This document shows positions 1-7,403 of a DNA stretch of 41,767 bases, one piece after another (the stretch's first letter is position 1; each line of letters starts with the position of its first letter). The stretch is taken from positions 1-41,767 of the forward strand of contig DASUKA010000008.1 of assembly GCA_036278935.1 (NCBI GenBank), written 5' to 3'. Source of the stretch: DASSNR01 sp036278935. GTDB lineage: Bacteria > Gemmatimonadota > Gemmatimonadetes > Gemmatimonadales > Gemmatimonadaceae. The notes under the pieces are model-generated. The model did no database searches. It saw only the letters and a program-made list of their open reading frames with translations, and was not told the DNA's origin. The position numbers were made by a program, and so were the translations under genes.

Positions 1-1
1 G

Positions 2-310
2 GCCACGCTGCTCACGCGCTTCACGCACGTGAAGGAAGCGCTCCTGGCCGCGCACATCACCGCGTACGACCCGGCGTCGCGCGCTCGGGTGGCCGCCATC
101 ATTCATGGACTCACGGCACAGGGGATCAACGCGGTCGCCGCGCCGCACGAAGCGCTCGCGGTGCTCCAGCACCAGTTGGCGGCGCAGGCCAGCGTGCTCG
201 CCTTCGCGAAGATCTACCTCCTGAGCGGTATCATCCTCGTCGCCGGCCTGCCGCTCCTGTTACTCTTCAAGACAGGCCGGGCGCGGGGCAGCGCCGGGCC
301 GATGCACTGA
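2..310 (+). CDS. C-terminal end of a DHA2/EmrB-type MFS multidrug transporter (5' truncated by window edge)
   Basis: The reading frame is open from base 2 and ends at 310, so only the last 102 residues are visible. They include a stretch around TRFTHVKEALLAAHITAYDP, then an amphipathic region ending in QAS..AFAKIYLLSGI, a final hydrophobic segment (GIILVAGLPLLLLF) and a short basic tail. This order, a periplasmic loop rich in His/Ala followed by the last transmembrane helix and a basic cytoplasmic end, is what the 14-helix DHA2 (EmrB/QacA) drug:proton antiporters have at their C terminus. Substrate cannot be judged from this fragment. No downstream gene is coupled to it; a GA/CT-rich hairpin follows directly. 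Confidence 0.7.
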   Translation, partial: ATLLTRFTHVKEALLAAHITAYDPASRARVAAIIHGLTAQGINAVAAPHEALAVLQHQLAAQASVLAFAKIYLLSGIILVAGLPLLLLFKTGRARGSAGPMH

Positions 311-313
311 TCC

Positions 314-473
314 GGAAGGAGACAGGAGAGAGGAGAGAGGGGGCGGCGAGAGGCCACCAGCTCCCGTGGGACAGCCCTCGCCTCCGTGGGTCGTTCCACT
401 CACAACCCGCAACTCATAACCCATACCCCGCCCCCGCCTTTCTCTTTTCTCCTCTCTCCTCTCTCATCCTTCC
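314..473. repeat. GA/CT-rich imperfect hairpin element, copy 1
   Basis: A purine-rich arm at 314-346 (GGAAGGAGACAGGAGAGAGG onward) is nearly complementary to a pyrimidine-rich arm at 427-473 (ending CTCTCATCCTTCC). Just before the right arm the loop holds CCACTCACAACCC (396-408) and AACCCGCAACTC (404-415). Both words recur between the hcrC- and hcrA-like genes, at 13414-13426 and 13429-13440. The element fills the gap between the MFS gene and the HD-domain gene and may also stop transcription. Confidence 0.65.
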
Positions 474-480
474 GTAACCC

Positions 481-1089
481 ATGCCAGACTCCTCCTCCCT
501 TCCCTCTCGCGAGTCCGCGCTCGCCCTCATGCACGAGTACACGGCGAGCGAATCGTTGCGCAAGCATATGCTGGCGGTTGAAGCCGCTATGCGGGCCTAC
601 GCCGAGCGGTATGGCGAGGACACGGAGCGGTGGGGGATCGCCGGGCTCATGCATGACTTCGACTACGAGCGGTTCCCCAACGCCGACCACTCGCCCACAG
701 AAGAGCATCCGTCGGAGGGCGTGAGGCTGCTGCGCTCGCGCGGGTATCCGGAGGACGTGCTGCAAGCCATCCTCGCTCACGCGGCCTATACGGGGGTGCC
801 CCGCGAGACGGCTATGGCGCGGGCGCTCTTTGCGGTGGACGAGTTGACGGGGCTGATCACGGCCACTGCGCTCGTGCGGCCATCCCGGAGCGTGCACGAC
901 GTGGAAGCGAAATCGGTGCGGAAGAAGATGAAGGACAAGGCGTTCGCGCGCGGCGTGAGTCGCGAGGATGTTGCGCTTGGCGCCGAGGAGCTCGGCGTGC
1001 CGCTGGATGAGCACATCCAGTTCGTCATCGAGGCGATGCGCGGGTCCGCGGACGCCCTCGGGCTGAGCGGGAACTCCAGCGGGGGCTGA
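481..1089 (+). CDS. HD-domain metal-dependent phosphohydrolase
   Basis: A 202-residue cytosolic protein of the HD/HDIG hydrolase type. The visible metal-ligand pattern is His29 (SLRKHM), the His58-Asp59 pair (GLMHDFDYERF), His100 (AILAH) and Asp120 (FAVDELTGL). The single-domain size and the motif HDFDYERFP match a widespread stand-alone HD group whose substrate is mostly unknown; related enzymes act on nucleotides or phosphate esters. The ATG at 481 lies right after the GA/CT hairpin and has no clear Shine-Dalgarno. The sequence ends in a Ser/Gly-rich tail. It appears to be a single-gene unit, followed by a 59-base gap before the sigma factor. The family call is firm; the reaction is not known. 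Confidence 0.8.
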   Translation: MPDSSSLPSRESALALMHEYTASESLRKHMLAVEAAMRAYAERYGEDTERWGIAGLMHDFDYERFPNADHSPTEEHPSEGVRLLRSRGYPEDVLQAILAHAAYTGVPRETAMARALFAVDELTGLITATALVRPSRSVHDVEAKSVRKKMKDKAFARGVSREDVALGAEELGVPLDEHIQFVIEAMRGSADALGLSGNSSGG

Positions 1090-1148
1090 GCCTCCGCTCA
1101 ACGTTTGCCATTGCCGGCGCGTTATGGAAACGACAGCCTCATGGAGCC

Positions 1149-1751
1149 ATGGCCGCTATTTCTGCTTCACTTCTCGTCGCCCCGTCCATGCTCGACGCTC
1201 CGGCCGAGAGTAGCCCGCGCGAGCAGGAGCGCGCGCTGGTGCTCGCGGCACAGCGTGGGCAGAGCGAAGCGTTCGCGGCCCTCGTGCGGTTGCACGGGCG
1301 CCGGGCGTACGCGGTGGCGCGGGCCATCGCGGCGACGCATGAGGATGCCGAGGATGCGGTTCAGGAGGGGTTTCTGCACGCGTACCGCGCGCTCGGGCGT
1401 TTTCGTCCGGAGCAGGCGTTCGGCGCCTGGCTATACCGGATCGTAGCGAACGCGGCGCTGGATATCGGGCGCCGGCGCAAGGTGCGCTCAACGGAGGCGC
1501 TCGCGGATTCGGTGGCGTTGCCGTTTCGCGATCCGGCCGAGTCGGACGAGTTGCGGCGGCGGTTGAAGGAGAGTCTTGCGATGTTGCCGGAACGACAGCG
1601 GGCCGTGCTCGTCCTGCATGATGTAGAGGGATTCACGCATGGCGAGATCGGACAGATGTTGGGGATGCCGGAGGGGACGGCGCGGTCCGATCTGCACCAC
1701 GCACGTGCGGCGCTGCGCCGCACGCTGAGCGATCTATGGAGTGAACGATGA
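1149..1751 (+). CDS. ECF-type RNA polymerase sigma factor
   Basis: A 200-residue sigma-70 family protein with only regions 2 and 4. Region 2 spans about residues 27-111 and includes the DAEDAVQEGFLHAYRALGRF core and the FGAWLYRIVANAALDIGRRR end. Region 4 spans about 140-193, with LPERQRAVLVLHDVEGFTHG and a helix-turn-helix ending in EGTARSDLHHARAALR. Such factors redirect RNA polymerase to stress-response promoters and are usually held by a membrane anti-sigma factor. The stop codon overlaps the next ATG as ATGA (1748-1751), so the one-pass membrane protein that follows is translationally coupled and is the likely anti-sigma. GGAG at 1143-1146 is too close to the ATG at 1149 to be ideal, and an in-frame ATG at 1188 is an alternative start; both keep region 2 intact. 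Confidence 0.88.
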   Translation: MAAISASLLVAPSMLDAPAESSPREQERALVLAAQRGQSEAFAALVRLHGRRAYAVARAIAATHEDAEDAVQEGFLHAYRALGRFRPEQAFGAWLYRIVANAALDIGRRRKVRSTEALADSVALPFRDPAESDELRRRLKESLAMLPERQRAVLVLHDVEGFTHGEIGQMLGMPEGTARSDLHHARAALRRTLSDLWSER

Positions 1752-2143
1752 ACCCAGAATCACGGATCGGCCCCGACGGCCGCGATGACGAGGTGACGCG
1801 CGCACTGCGGACGGTGTACGCGGCACCCGACAATCCGGCGTACTGGGAGGCACTCGAGGCGCGGATTCTCTCGCGTATCCGGAGTGAGGCCGACGGATGG
1901 TGGCAGTCGTTCAGCGGGTGGGGGCGCATGGGACTGCTGGCGGCCGCCGTCCTGCTGATGGTCGCGGGGCTGGCCCTCACGCATGCACGAGAGTCGCTCA
2001 TGCAGACGCGTGAACAGGAGGCTCGGCTGGCGTACCAGATGGTGATGCAGGTGCCGCAGACGCTGCCGCAGCAGTTGGTGGCGGCCACGGACGGTGCGCC
2101 GGCGCGTGAGGCCACGTTGCATTACGTCGTCTTCTCACCCTGA
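1748..2143 (+). CDS. Single-pass membrane protein, probable anti-sigma factor
   Basis: A 131-residue protein with a charged cytoplasmic N-terminal part (about residues 1-58), one clear hydrophobic helix (about 60-78, MGLLAAAVLLMVAGLALTH) and a periplasmic tail. The N-terminal segment RTVYAAPDNPAYWEALEARI is typical of small proteins encoded just after ECF sigma genes in this kind of genome. I see no zinc-binding HxxxCxxC motif, so it is not a classic ZAS-type anti-sigma. It overlaps the sigma gene by four bases and is followed 12 bases later by the Spy/CnrX-like gene. Topology and position support a role in holding the sigma factor at the membrane; this is inferred, not shown by homology. Confidence 0.6.
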   Translation: MNPESRIGPDGRDDEVTRALRTVYAAPDNPAYWEALEARILSRIRSEADGWWQSFSGWGRMGLLAAAVLLMVAGLALTHARESLMQTREQEARLAYQMVMQVPQTLPQQLVAATDGAPAREATLHYVVFSP

Positions 2144-2155
2144 TCTGGAGTCGCG

Positions 2156-2572
2156 ATGCAGCGCTCGAAAAATCTCGCGCTGATGTTCCTGCTGGGTGCG
2201 CTCCTTGTGGGCGGCGCGCTCGGTTTCAGCGCTGACCGCCTGTTCAGCCGGGATCCGGTGTGCGCGGTGTCCACCAACCATGAGAGCTGGCGGGACCAGT
2301 TCGCCAAGGAGTTGGGGCTCACGTCCGAGCAGCGCGTTGCGGTGGACCGCATCCTGGACAAGCGGCACCAGGATTTCGCGGCCATTCAGGGGACCATTCG
2401 CCCGCGCATCGACTCGCTGCAGGCGACCGTGCACCCACAGATGGACTCGGTGCGCGATCACGCCAGGGCGGATATCAGCAAGTTGCTCGACCCCTCGCAG
2501 CAGGCAGTATTCCAGCGGCTCATTCGTGAGTCCCACAGCAATCAGCGACACAGGGAGAACAGGAAGCGATGA
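2156..2572 (+). CDS. Spy/CnrX-like periplasmic heavy-metal resistor-type protein
   Basis: A 138-residue protein anchored or exported by an N-terminal hydrophobic segment (about residues 7-24). The rest is all-helical, charged and periplasmic. Two LTxxQ-like turns are visible: LGLTSEQRVAVDRIL (about 53-67) and LLDPSQQAVFQRLI (about 110-123). They are the signature of the Spy/CpxP/CnrX fold. His residues at 42, 71, 93, 102, 127 and 132 and Cys36 are possible metal ligands. In the Cupriavidus cnrYXH system a protein of this type senses Ni/Co in the periplasm and releases the ECF sigma through the anti-sigma. The gene order here (sigma, membrane protein, this gene, efflux genes) invites the same reading. 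A chaperone-like Spy role is the alternative. Confidence 0.65.
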   Translation: MQRSKNLALMFLLGALLVGGALGFSADRLFSRDPVCAVSTNHESWRDQFAKELGLTSEQRVAVDRILDKRHQDFAAIQGTIRPRIDSLQATVHPQMDSVRDHARADISKLLDPSQQAVFQRLIRESHSNQRHRENRKR

Positions 2573-3876
2573 TGAAGGTGATGGTCATGGCGTTGGCACT
2601 GCCGGTAGCGCTCGCGGCGCAGACGCCCATGGATACGACCGCGCACTCCATCTCGCTCGACGAGGCGGTGGCGCTGGCCCAGCGCAACGCGCCGGCCACG
2701 GTGCAGGCGCGCGGGCAGATGCGCACCGCGAACGCCGCGGTCAAGGGCGCGTATGCCGCGTTCATTCCGAGCATCAATGTCAGTGCCAGCCGGTCATACC
2801 AGTCCAGCTCGCGGACCACGAGCCGCGTGGAGAACGGCCAGGTGGTGGAGAGCCAGAGCCCATGGAACTCGGGAATGGGACTGGGCGCGAGCCTGACCCT
2901 GTTCGACGGCGGGCGACGGATCTTCGACGTCAAGACAGCCAAGGCGAACGTGGGAGCGGCAGCGGCCAACGAGGTCTCGCAGCGCTTCACGGTCGCGCTG
3001 AACGTCAAGCAGGCGTTCTTCAACGCACAGGCCGCGCGTGAATCGGAGGCGGCCGCCGAGGCGCAGCTCAAGGAGGCCCAGGAACAGCTCACCGTTTCGG
3101 TGGCGAAGGTGAAAGCGCGGGCCGCCACGAAATCCGACTCGCTGCGCTCCGTCATCGCCGTGGGGAACGCGCAGCTGGCGGTGCTCAATGCGCAGAACGA
3201 TCTGCGGACGGCCGACGCGACGCTCACGCGGCTGGTGGCCACGCCATATACGGTCACGCCTACCGATAGCGACACGCTGGAGCTGAGCACATTCTCGCTG
3301 GACAGTGCGCAGCTTGCTGGGCTGGCCGAGCAGGGACCGGCGGTGGAGCAGGCCCAGGCGCAGTTGAGCGCGGCGCATGCCAGCAGCCGCGCGGCACGCA
3401 CACCATACCTCCCGTCGCTCAGCGTGAGCTATCAGCGCAACGGGAACGGCCCGGACATGCAGTATGGTCTGGGCGCGCCATTCCGCTACAACACCGGGTG
3501 GAGCTTCAGCCTCTCGTACCCGCTGTTCAATCAGTTGCAGCGGGAGGAGTCGGTGGTACGCGCCGATGTGACGGAGCAGAACGCCAAGGCTTCGGTGCGC
3601 GATGCACGGCTGGCGGCGAATGCCCAGCTCACACAGTACCTGGGTGCGCTGCGGACGGCGCAGGAGCAGATCACCATCCAGACCACCTCGGTGACGGCGG
3701 CAGAAGAGGACCTGCGGGTTCAGGAAGCACGCTACCGGCTGGGGGATTCCGTGCTGCTCGATGTGTTGACGTCGCAAACGGCGCTCAACCAGGCGCGCGC
3801 CGCGCTCATCCAAGCACGCTTGAACTACCGCGTGGCCAAGGCGCAGATCGAAGCGCTCATCGGACACGACCTGTAA
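2569..3876 (+). CDS. TolC-family outer-membrane efflux channel
   Basis: A 435-residue outer-membrane efflux protein. A short signal peptide (MMKVMVMALALPVALAAQ) is followed by two OEP repeats. The first runs about residues 28-215 (SLDEAVALAQRNAPATVQAR onward); the second about 240-432, with the typical end RYRLGDSVLLDVLTSQTALNQARAALIQARLNYRVAKAQIEALIG. Proteins of this family trimerise into a barrel plus periplasmic alpha-tunnel that docks on adaptor proteins. The start ATG overlaps the previous stop as ATGATGA at 2569-2572, so it is co-translated with the Spy/CnrX-like gene. The next gene, 102 bases on, is the matching adaptor. Family assignment is firm; cargo is not known. Confidence 0.9.
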   Translation: MMKVMVMALALPVALAAQTPMDTTAHSISLDEAVALAQRNAPATVQARGQMRTANAAVKGAYAAFIPSINVSASRSYQSSSRTTSRVENGQVVESQSPWNSGMGLGASLTLFDGGRRIFDVKTAKANVGAAAANEVSQRFTVALNVKQAFFNAQAARESEAAAEAQLKEAQEQLTVSVAKVKARAATKSDSLRSVIAVGNAQLAVLNAQNDLRTADATLTRLVATPYTVTPTDSDTLELSTFSLDSAQLAGLAEQGPAVEQAQAQLSAAHASSRAARTPYLPSLSVSYQRNGNGPDMQYGLGAPFRYNTGWSFSLSYPLFNQLQREESVVRADVTEQNAKASVRDARLAANAQLTQYLGALRTAQEQITIQTTSVTAAEEDLRVQEARYRLGDSVLLDVLTSQTALNQARAALIQARLNYRVAKAQIEALIGHDL

Positions 3877-3978
3877 CCGCGAGTCCGGGCCGGACAGTCA
3901 CAGGATGACCACCGCGGACCCGATCACCACGTGCACCAACGCACCGCTTGGGAGGCGGGCGTTTCCAGGAGATTGCCA

Positions 3979-5490
3979 GTGAGAAGATCATTTGCCGGGC
4001 TCACCGTCGTCGTGCTGCTCGCCGCCTGTGGGAAGAAGGCCGACCCCACGGCCTACGCCATCCAGACGGCCCCGGTGCAGCGACAGAGCATCGTGGTGGA
4101 TGTGGAGGCGACCGGCGTGATTCAGCCGATCAACGCCGTGGAGATCCGCTCCAAGGCGTCCGGCGAGATCATCAAGATGCCAGTCGAGACGGGATCGCAG
4201 GTGAAGACGGGCGACCTGCTGGCCCAGATCGATCCGCGCGATGTGAAGAGCCGCTACGACCAGGCCGTGGCGGCGCTGCACGCCGCGCAGGTGAACCTGC
4301 AGATCGCCACGGCCCAGAAAGCACGGCAGGATACGCTCTTCCAGCAGGGCGTTATCACTGCCCCCGAGCACGAGACCGCGGAGCAGGGCTACGCCCAAGC
4401 ACAGTCACAGGTCGTCAAGGCCGAAGGGGACCTGCAGATCGCGCAGGTCGATCTCGAAGGGGCGACGGTCACGGCGCCGATGTCCGGTACGATCATCGAG
4501 CGGGACGTGGCCCAGGGCGCGGTCATCACGTCGTCCACCTCGTCGTTCGGCGGCGGGACGATCCTGATGAAGATGGCCAACCTCGGGAAGGTGCTGGACA
4601 GCACGCTCGTGAACGAGGTGGACATCGGACACGTGCGTCCGGGACAGACGGCCACGGTGACGGTTGATGCCTATCCGAACCGCACCTTCACCGGCGTCGT
4701 GCAGAAGATCGCGCCACAGGCCGTCGTGGACCAGAGCGTCACGATGTTCCCCGTGCTCATCGCGTTGGACAACGGGGACGGCGCCCTCATGCCGGGGATG
4801 AACAGCGACGTGTCGGTGCTGGTGACGCGGAAGGACAATGTGCTGGTGGTGCCGAACGACGCGGTGAGGAGTCCGCGCGATGCCATGGCCGCGGCCTCCG
4901 CGCTGGGGCTGGATCCGAATCAGGTGCGCCAGGTGCTGGGCTCGCAGTTTGCCGGACGCCGGGGGCGTGGCGGACGGCGGGGTGCCGCACGTGCCGGAAG
5001 CGCGGCGGGCGACATCGCGACCGGTGTGGCGATTCCGGAAGGGAGCGCCCAGGGGCAGCGGGGACGTGGCGGCCGGAACGGTGCGCGCCGTGGGGCGAAC
5101 GGCGGCCGCGGGATGGGGGCGGCGAACGCCGACGGAGGCACGGGACGTGCCGCCAACGGCGGCGATGATCCGGATTCCCTTGCCGGGCCTGAGCGCTCGC
5201 CAAGCGGGGTGATGAAGCCGCATGCCGGGTTGGTGTTCGTGGCACAGAACGGGAGCTTCGTCCCGAAGATGGTGATGCTCGGAGCGGGCAACTACGATGT
5301 GACGCAGGTGCTGAGCGGGCTCAAGCAGGGCGACCAGGTGGCGCTCATCAGTGCCGCCATGTTGCAGCAGGAGCGTGACCGGCAGATGCAGCGGATCCGT
5401 TCCCGGGCGGGGCTGCCGGGTATGCGGCAATCGAACAAGAAGGACTCTTCAGATACAGCGGGTCGCTCGCGCGGCCGCCGGGGACCGTAA
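3979..5490 (+). CDS. MacA/HlyD-type efflux adaptor lipoprotein with an Arg/Gly-rich insert
   Basis: A membrane-fusion (periplasmic adaptor) protein of 503 residues. I start it at GTG 3979 because AGGAG at 3967-3971 sits 7 bases upstream and the resulting N terminus is a clean lipoprotein signal (VVVLLAAC, Cys17). An in-frame ATG at 3931 would add 16 residues ahead of it. A biotinyl-lipoyl-like half motif (EIRSKASGEIIKMPVETGSQ), a coiled-coil hairpin (about 87-155), the second lipoyl half (VTAPMSGTIIERDV) and a beta-barrel domain (about 205-295) follow in order. Residues about 325-395 (bases 4951-5163) form a low-complexity Arg/Gly/Ala insert before the membrane-proximal end, unusual for MacA. 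It should bridge the inner-membrane permease at 5493 and the TolC channel at 2569. Confidence 0.88.
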   Translation: MRRSFAGLTVVVLLAACGKKADPTAYAIQTAPVQRQSIVVDVEATGVIQPINAVEIRSKASGEIIKMPVETGSQVKTGDLLAQIDPRDVKSRYDQAVAALHAAQVNLQIATAQKARQDTLFQQGVITAPEHETAEQGYAQAQSQVVKAEGDLQIAQVDLEGATVTAPMSGTIIERDVAQGAVITSSTSSFGGGTILMKMANLGKVLDSTLVNEVDIGHVRPGQTATVTVDAYPNRTFTGVVQKIAPQAVVDQSVTMFPVLIALDNGDGALMPGMNSDVSVLVTRKDNVLVVPNDAVRSPRDAMAAASALGLDPNQVRQVLGSQFAGRRGRGGRRGAARAGSAAGDIATGVAIPEGSAQGQRGRGGRNGARRGANGGRGMGAANADGGTGRAANGGDDPDSLAGPERSPSGVMKPHAGLVFVAQNGSFVPKMVMLGAGNYDVTQVLSGLKQGDQVALISAAMLQQERDRQMQRIRSRAGLPGMRQSNKKDSSDTAGRSRGRRGP

Positions 5491-5492
5491 TC

Positions 5493-6716
5493 ATGCTCAT
5501 TGGCGAGATCGTGCGCGTGGCACTCAGTGCGCTGCGCGCCAACAAGCTCCGGTCGGTCCTCACCATGCTGGGGATCGTCATTGGCGTGGCCGCGGTGATC
5601 GCGGTGGTCGCCCTCGGCCGCGGTGCGCAGAACGCGGTCAAGGAACGGATCGCCTCGCTCGGCACCACGCTCCTCACGGTCCGGCCGGCGCGCGTATTCC
5701 GTGGCGGCGTGTCTTCCAGCCAGTATCGGGCGCACCTCTGGGTGGATGATGGCACCGCGCTGCAGACGAAGGGCACCATCTTCGCGGCCGTGGAGCCTGA
5801 GATGACCCGGCAGCTCCAGGTCCAGTTCCGCGATCAGAACACGGCTACCCAGATCATCGGGACCACGCCGAACTACCTGGATGTGCGCAAGTACACGATT
5901 GCCCAGGGCAAGATGTTCACGCAGGGCGACGATGATGGACGGAAGCGGGTAGCCGTGATCGGCGCCACGGTGGCGAGCGACCTCGCGCCGCAGGAGCCGC
6001 CGGCGTATCTCCTCGGCCAGAGCATCCGGATCCGGGGAATCGAGTTCACGGTCATCGGCATCACCGCCCCCAAGGGCGGCGCCTCCTCGTTCAACGATCC
6101 GGATGACCAGGTGCTCATCCCGCTCCAGACTGCGCAGTTCCGCGTGTTCGACGAGAAGCACCTGAACTCGATCAGCGTCCTGGCGCAGTCGGAGAAGATG
6201 ATTCCGGCGACAATGACGGAAATCGAGCGGATCCTGCGCCGGGAGCACCGGTTGCTGCCGGGCCAGGACGATGACTTTCAGATTCGCGACCAGGCCGACT
6301 TCCTGAACACCTTCGCGCAGACGACGCAGGTGTTCAGCGTGCTGCTCATCGGAATCGCGACGGTGAGCCTGCTCGTGGGCGGGATCGGGATCATGAACAT
6401 CATGCTCGTCTCCGTCACCGAGCGCACGCGCGAGGTGGGAATCCGCAAGGCGCTGGGCGCCACGCGGAGCAACATCATGCTGCAGTTCCTCATCGAGGCG
6501 ATCGTGCTCTGTCTGGTGGGGGGCGTCATCGGCATGTTGCTCGGGGCGGGCGGAGCGTATCTGTTGCGCACGGCCGGGAACTTCAACACGGCCATTGGCG
6601 TGCCGTCCATCGTGCTGGCATTCTTCTTCTCCGCCCTGGTGGGCGTGGTGTTCGGCGTGTGGCCCGCGCGGCGCGCCGCCCGGCTCGATCCGATCGAGTC
6701 GCTCCGCTACGAGTAA
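5493..6716 (+). CDS. MacB-type ABC transporter permease (FtsX superfamily), no ATPase domain
   Basis: A 407-residue permease that starts two bases after the adaptor stop. Layout is type VII ABC: first membrane helix about 20-42 (RSVLTMLGIVIGVAAVIAVV), a large periplasmic MacB_PCD domain (about 45-275), then three C-terminal helices near 281-306, 328-358 and 371-391. The FtsX signature is complete: VGGIGIMNIMLVSVTERTRE and GIRKALGATRSNIMLQFLIE. Full-length MacB carries an N-terminal ATPase; this form needs a separate LolD/MacB-like ATPase, and none is encoded next to it in this window. With TolC and the adaptor it should form a tripartite pump for peptides, lipids or drugs. Family call is strong; substrate is unknown. 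Confidence 0.92.
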   Translation: MLIGEIVRVALSALRANKLRSVLTMLGIVIGVAAVIAVVALGRGAQNAVKERIASLGTTLLTVRPARVFRGGVSSSQYRAHLWVDDGTALQTKGTIFAAVEPEMTRQLQVQFRDQNTATQIIGTTPNYLDVRKYTIAQGKMFTQGDDDGRKRVAVIGATVASDLAPQEPPAYLLGQSIRIRGIEFTVIGITAPKGGASSFNDPDDQVLIPLQTAQFRVFDEKHLNSISVLAQSEKMIPATMTEIERILRREHRLLPGQDDDFQIRDQADFLNTFAQTTQVFSVLLIGIATVSLLVGGIGIMNIMLVSVTERTREVGIRKALGATRSNIMLQFLIEAIVLCLVGGVIGMLLGAGGAYLLRTAGNFNTAIGVPSIVLAFFFSALVGVVFGVWPARRAARLDPIESLRYE

Positions 6717-6734
6717 GAGGACCGCGGCCGCATC

Positions 6735-7313
6735 GTGCCAGGCGATCGTGCACGGTCACGGGCTGGGGCGTTCTGGGGAGTCGCGATCGCCGTCGTTGCG
6801 TTGGACATTATCACGAAGCAGCTCGCGGTGACGTTGCTTTCCCCCGCGTACGAACCGCACCGCGTTGCCGGCAACGCGGTGCGGTTCACGTTGGTGTACA
6901 ATCCCGGCGCGGCGTTCAGCCTGTATCTCGGGCCGTCGTCGCGCCGGATTTTCATCGCGCTCACAATGGCGGCGCTCGCGGTGCTTGCCGCGCTCTACCA
7001 GACCACCCGGCGCACCGACACGCTCCGCTTCGTCGCGCTTGGGCTGGTGTCTGGCGGCGCCATCGGGAACCTGCTGGGCCGCGTCCGCCGACCGTTGGGT
7101 GTGGTGGACTTCATTGACCTCGGCCTCCGGGGCACGCGCTTCTGGACCTTCAACGTGGCCGACATGGGCGTCACCTTCGGCGCGGTCCTGCTGGCGATGG
7201 TGTTCTGGCGCCACGAGAGCGTGCCCGATGGCGCGCCGTGCGATGTGGCGAGCGACGTGGTGAGCGATGCCGTGAGCGACGCGCCGGACGAGCAGCCGGA
7301 CGACGAGGCGTAA
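6735..7313 (+). CDS. lspA: Signal peptidase II (prolipoprotein signal peptidase)
   Basis: A 192-residue inner-membrane aspartyl peptidase that removes signal peptides from diacylated prolipoproteins. The start is GTG at 6735, 18 bases after the permease stop. Conserved blocks are visible: DIITKQL (24-30), YNPGAAFS (55-62), GGAIGN (107-112), the catalytic Asp125 in VVDFIDL and the catalytic Asp143 in FNVADMG. The usual GNxxDR box reads GNLLGR, so the family Asp is a Gly at residue 115. After the last helix (about 147-158) there is an acidic tail made of repeated SDVVSDAVSD-like units. Many lipoproteins in this window would be its substrates. Its place at the end of the efflux operon may be coincidental. 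Confidence 0.9.
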   Translation: MPGDRARSRAGAFWGVAIAVVALDIITKQLAVTLLSPAYEPHRVAGNAVRFTLVYNPGAAFSLYLGPSSRRIFIALTMAALAVLAALYQTTRRTDTLRFVALGLVSGGAIGNLLGRVRRPLGVVDFIDLGLRGTRFWTFNVADMGVTFGAVLLAMVFWRHESVPDGAPCDVASDVVSDAVSDAPDEQPDDEA

Positions 7314-7330
7314 CACCGGACGGGCGCGCA

Positions 7331-7358
7331 TTGACGCCCCTGCTCCGCCCCGTAGATT
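7331..7358 (+). promoter_or_regulatory. Candidate sigma-70-type promoter for the BNR-repeat gene
   Basis: TTGACG at 7331-7336 and TAGATT at 7353-7358 are separated by 16 bases. The predicted start of transcription would be near 7365, leaving a leader of about 38 bases with AGGAGG at 7393-7398. This is read by eye only. Confidence 0.45.
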
Positions 7359-7403
7359 CGCCGGTGCCGCTCCACTGCAACCCGTTTGCTCCAGGAGGAT
7401 TCC

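Noticed and set aside
386..724. Plus-strand frame beginning in the GA/CT hairpin and running into the HD gene in another frame
   Set aside because: The translation is Pro/Ser/Arg-rich repeat sequence; the HD-domain frame is clearly the coding one.
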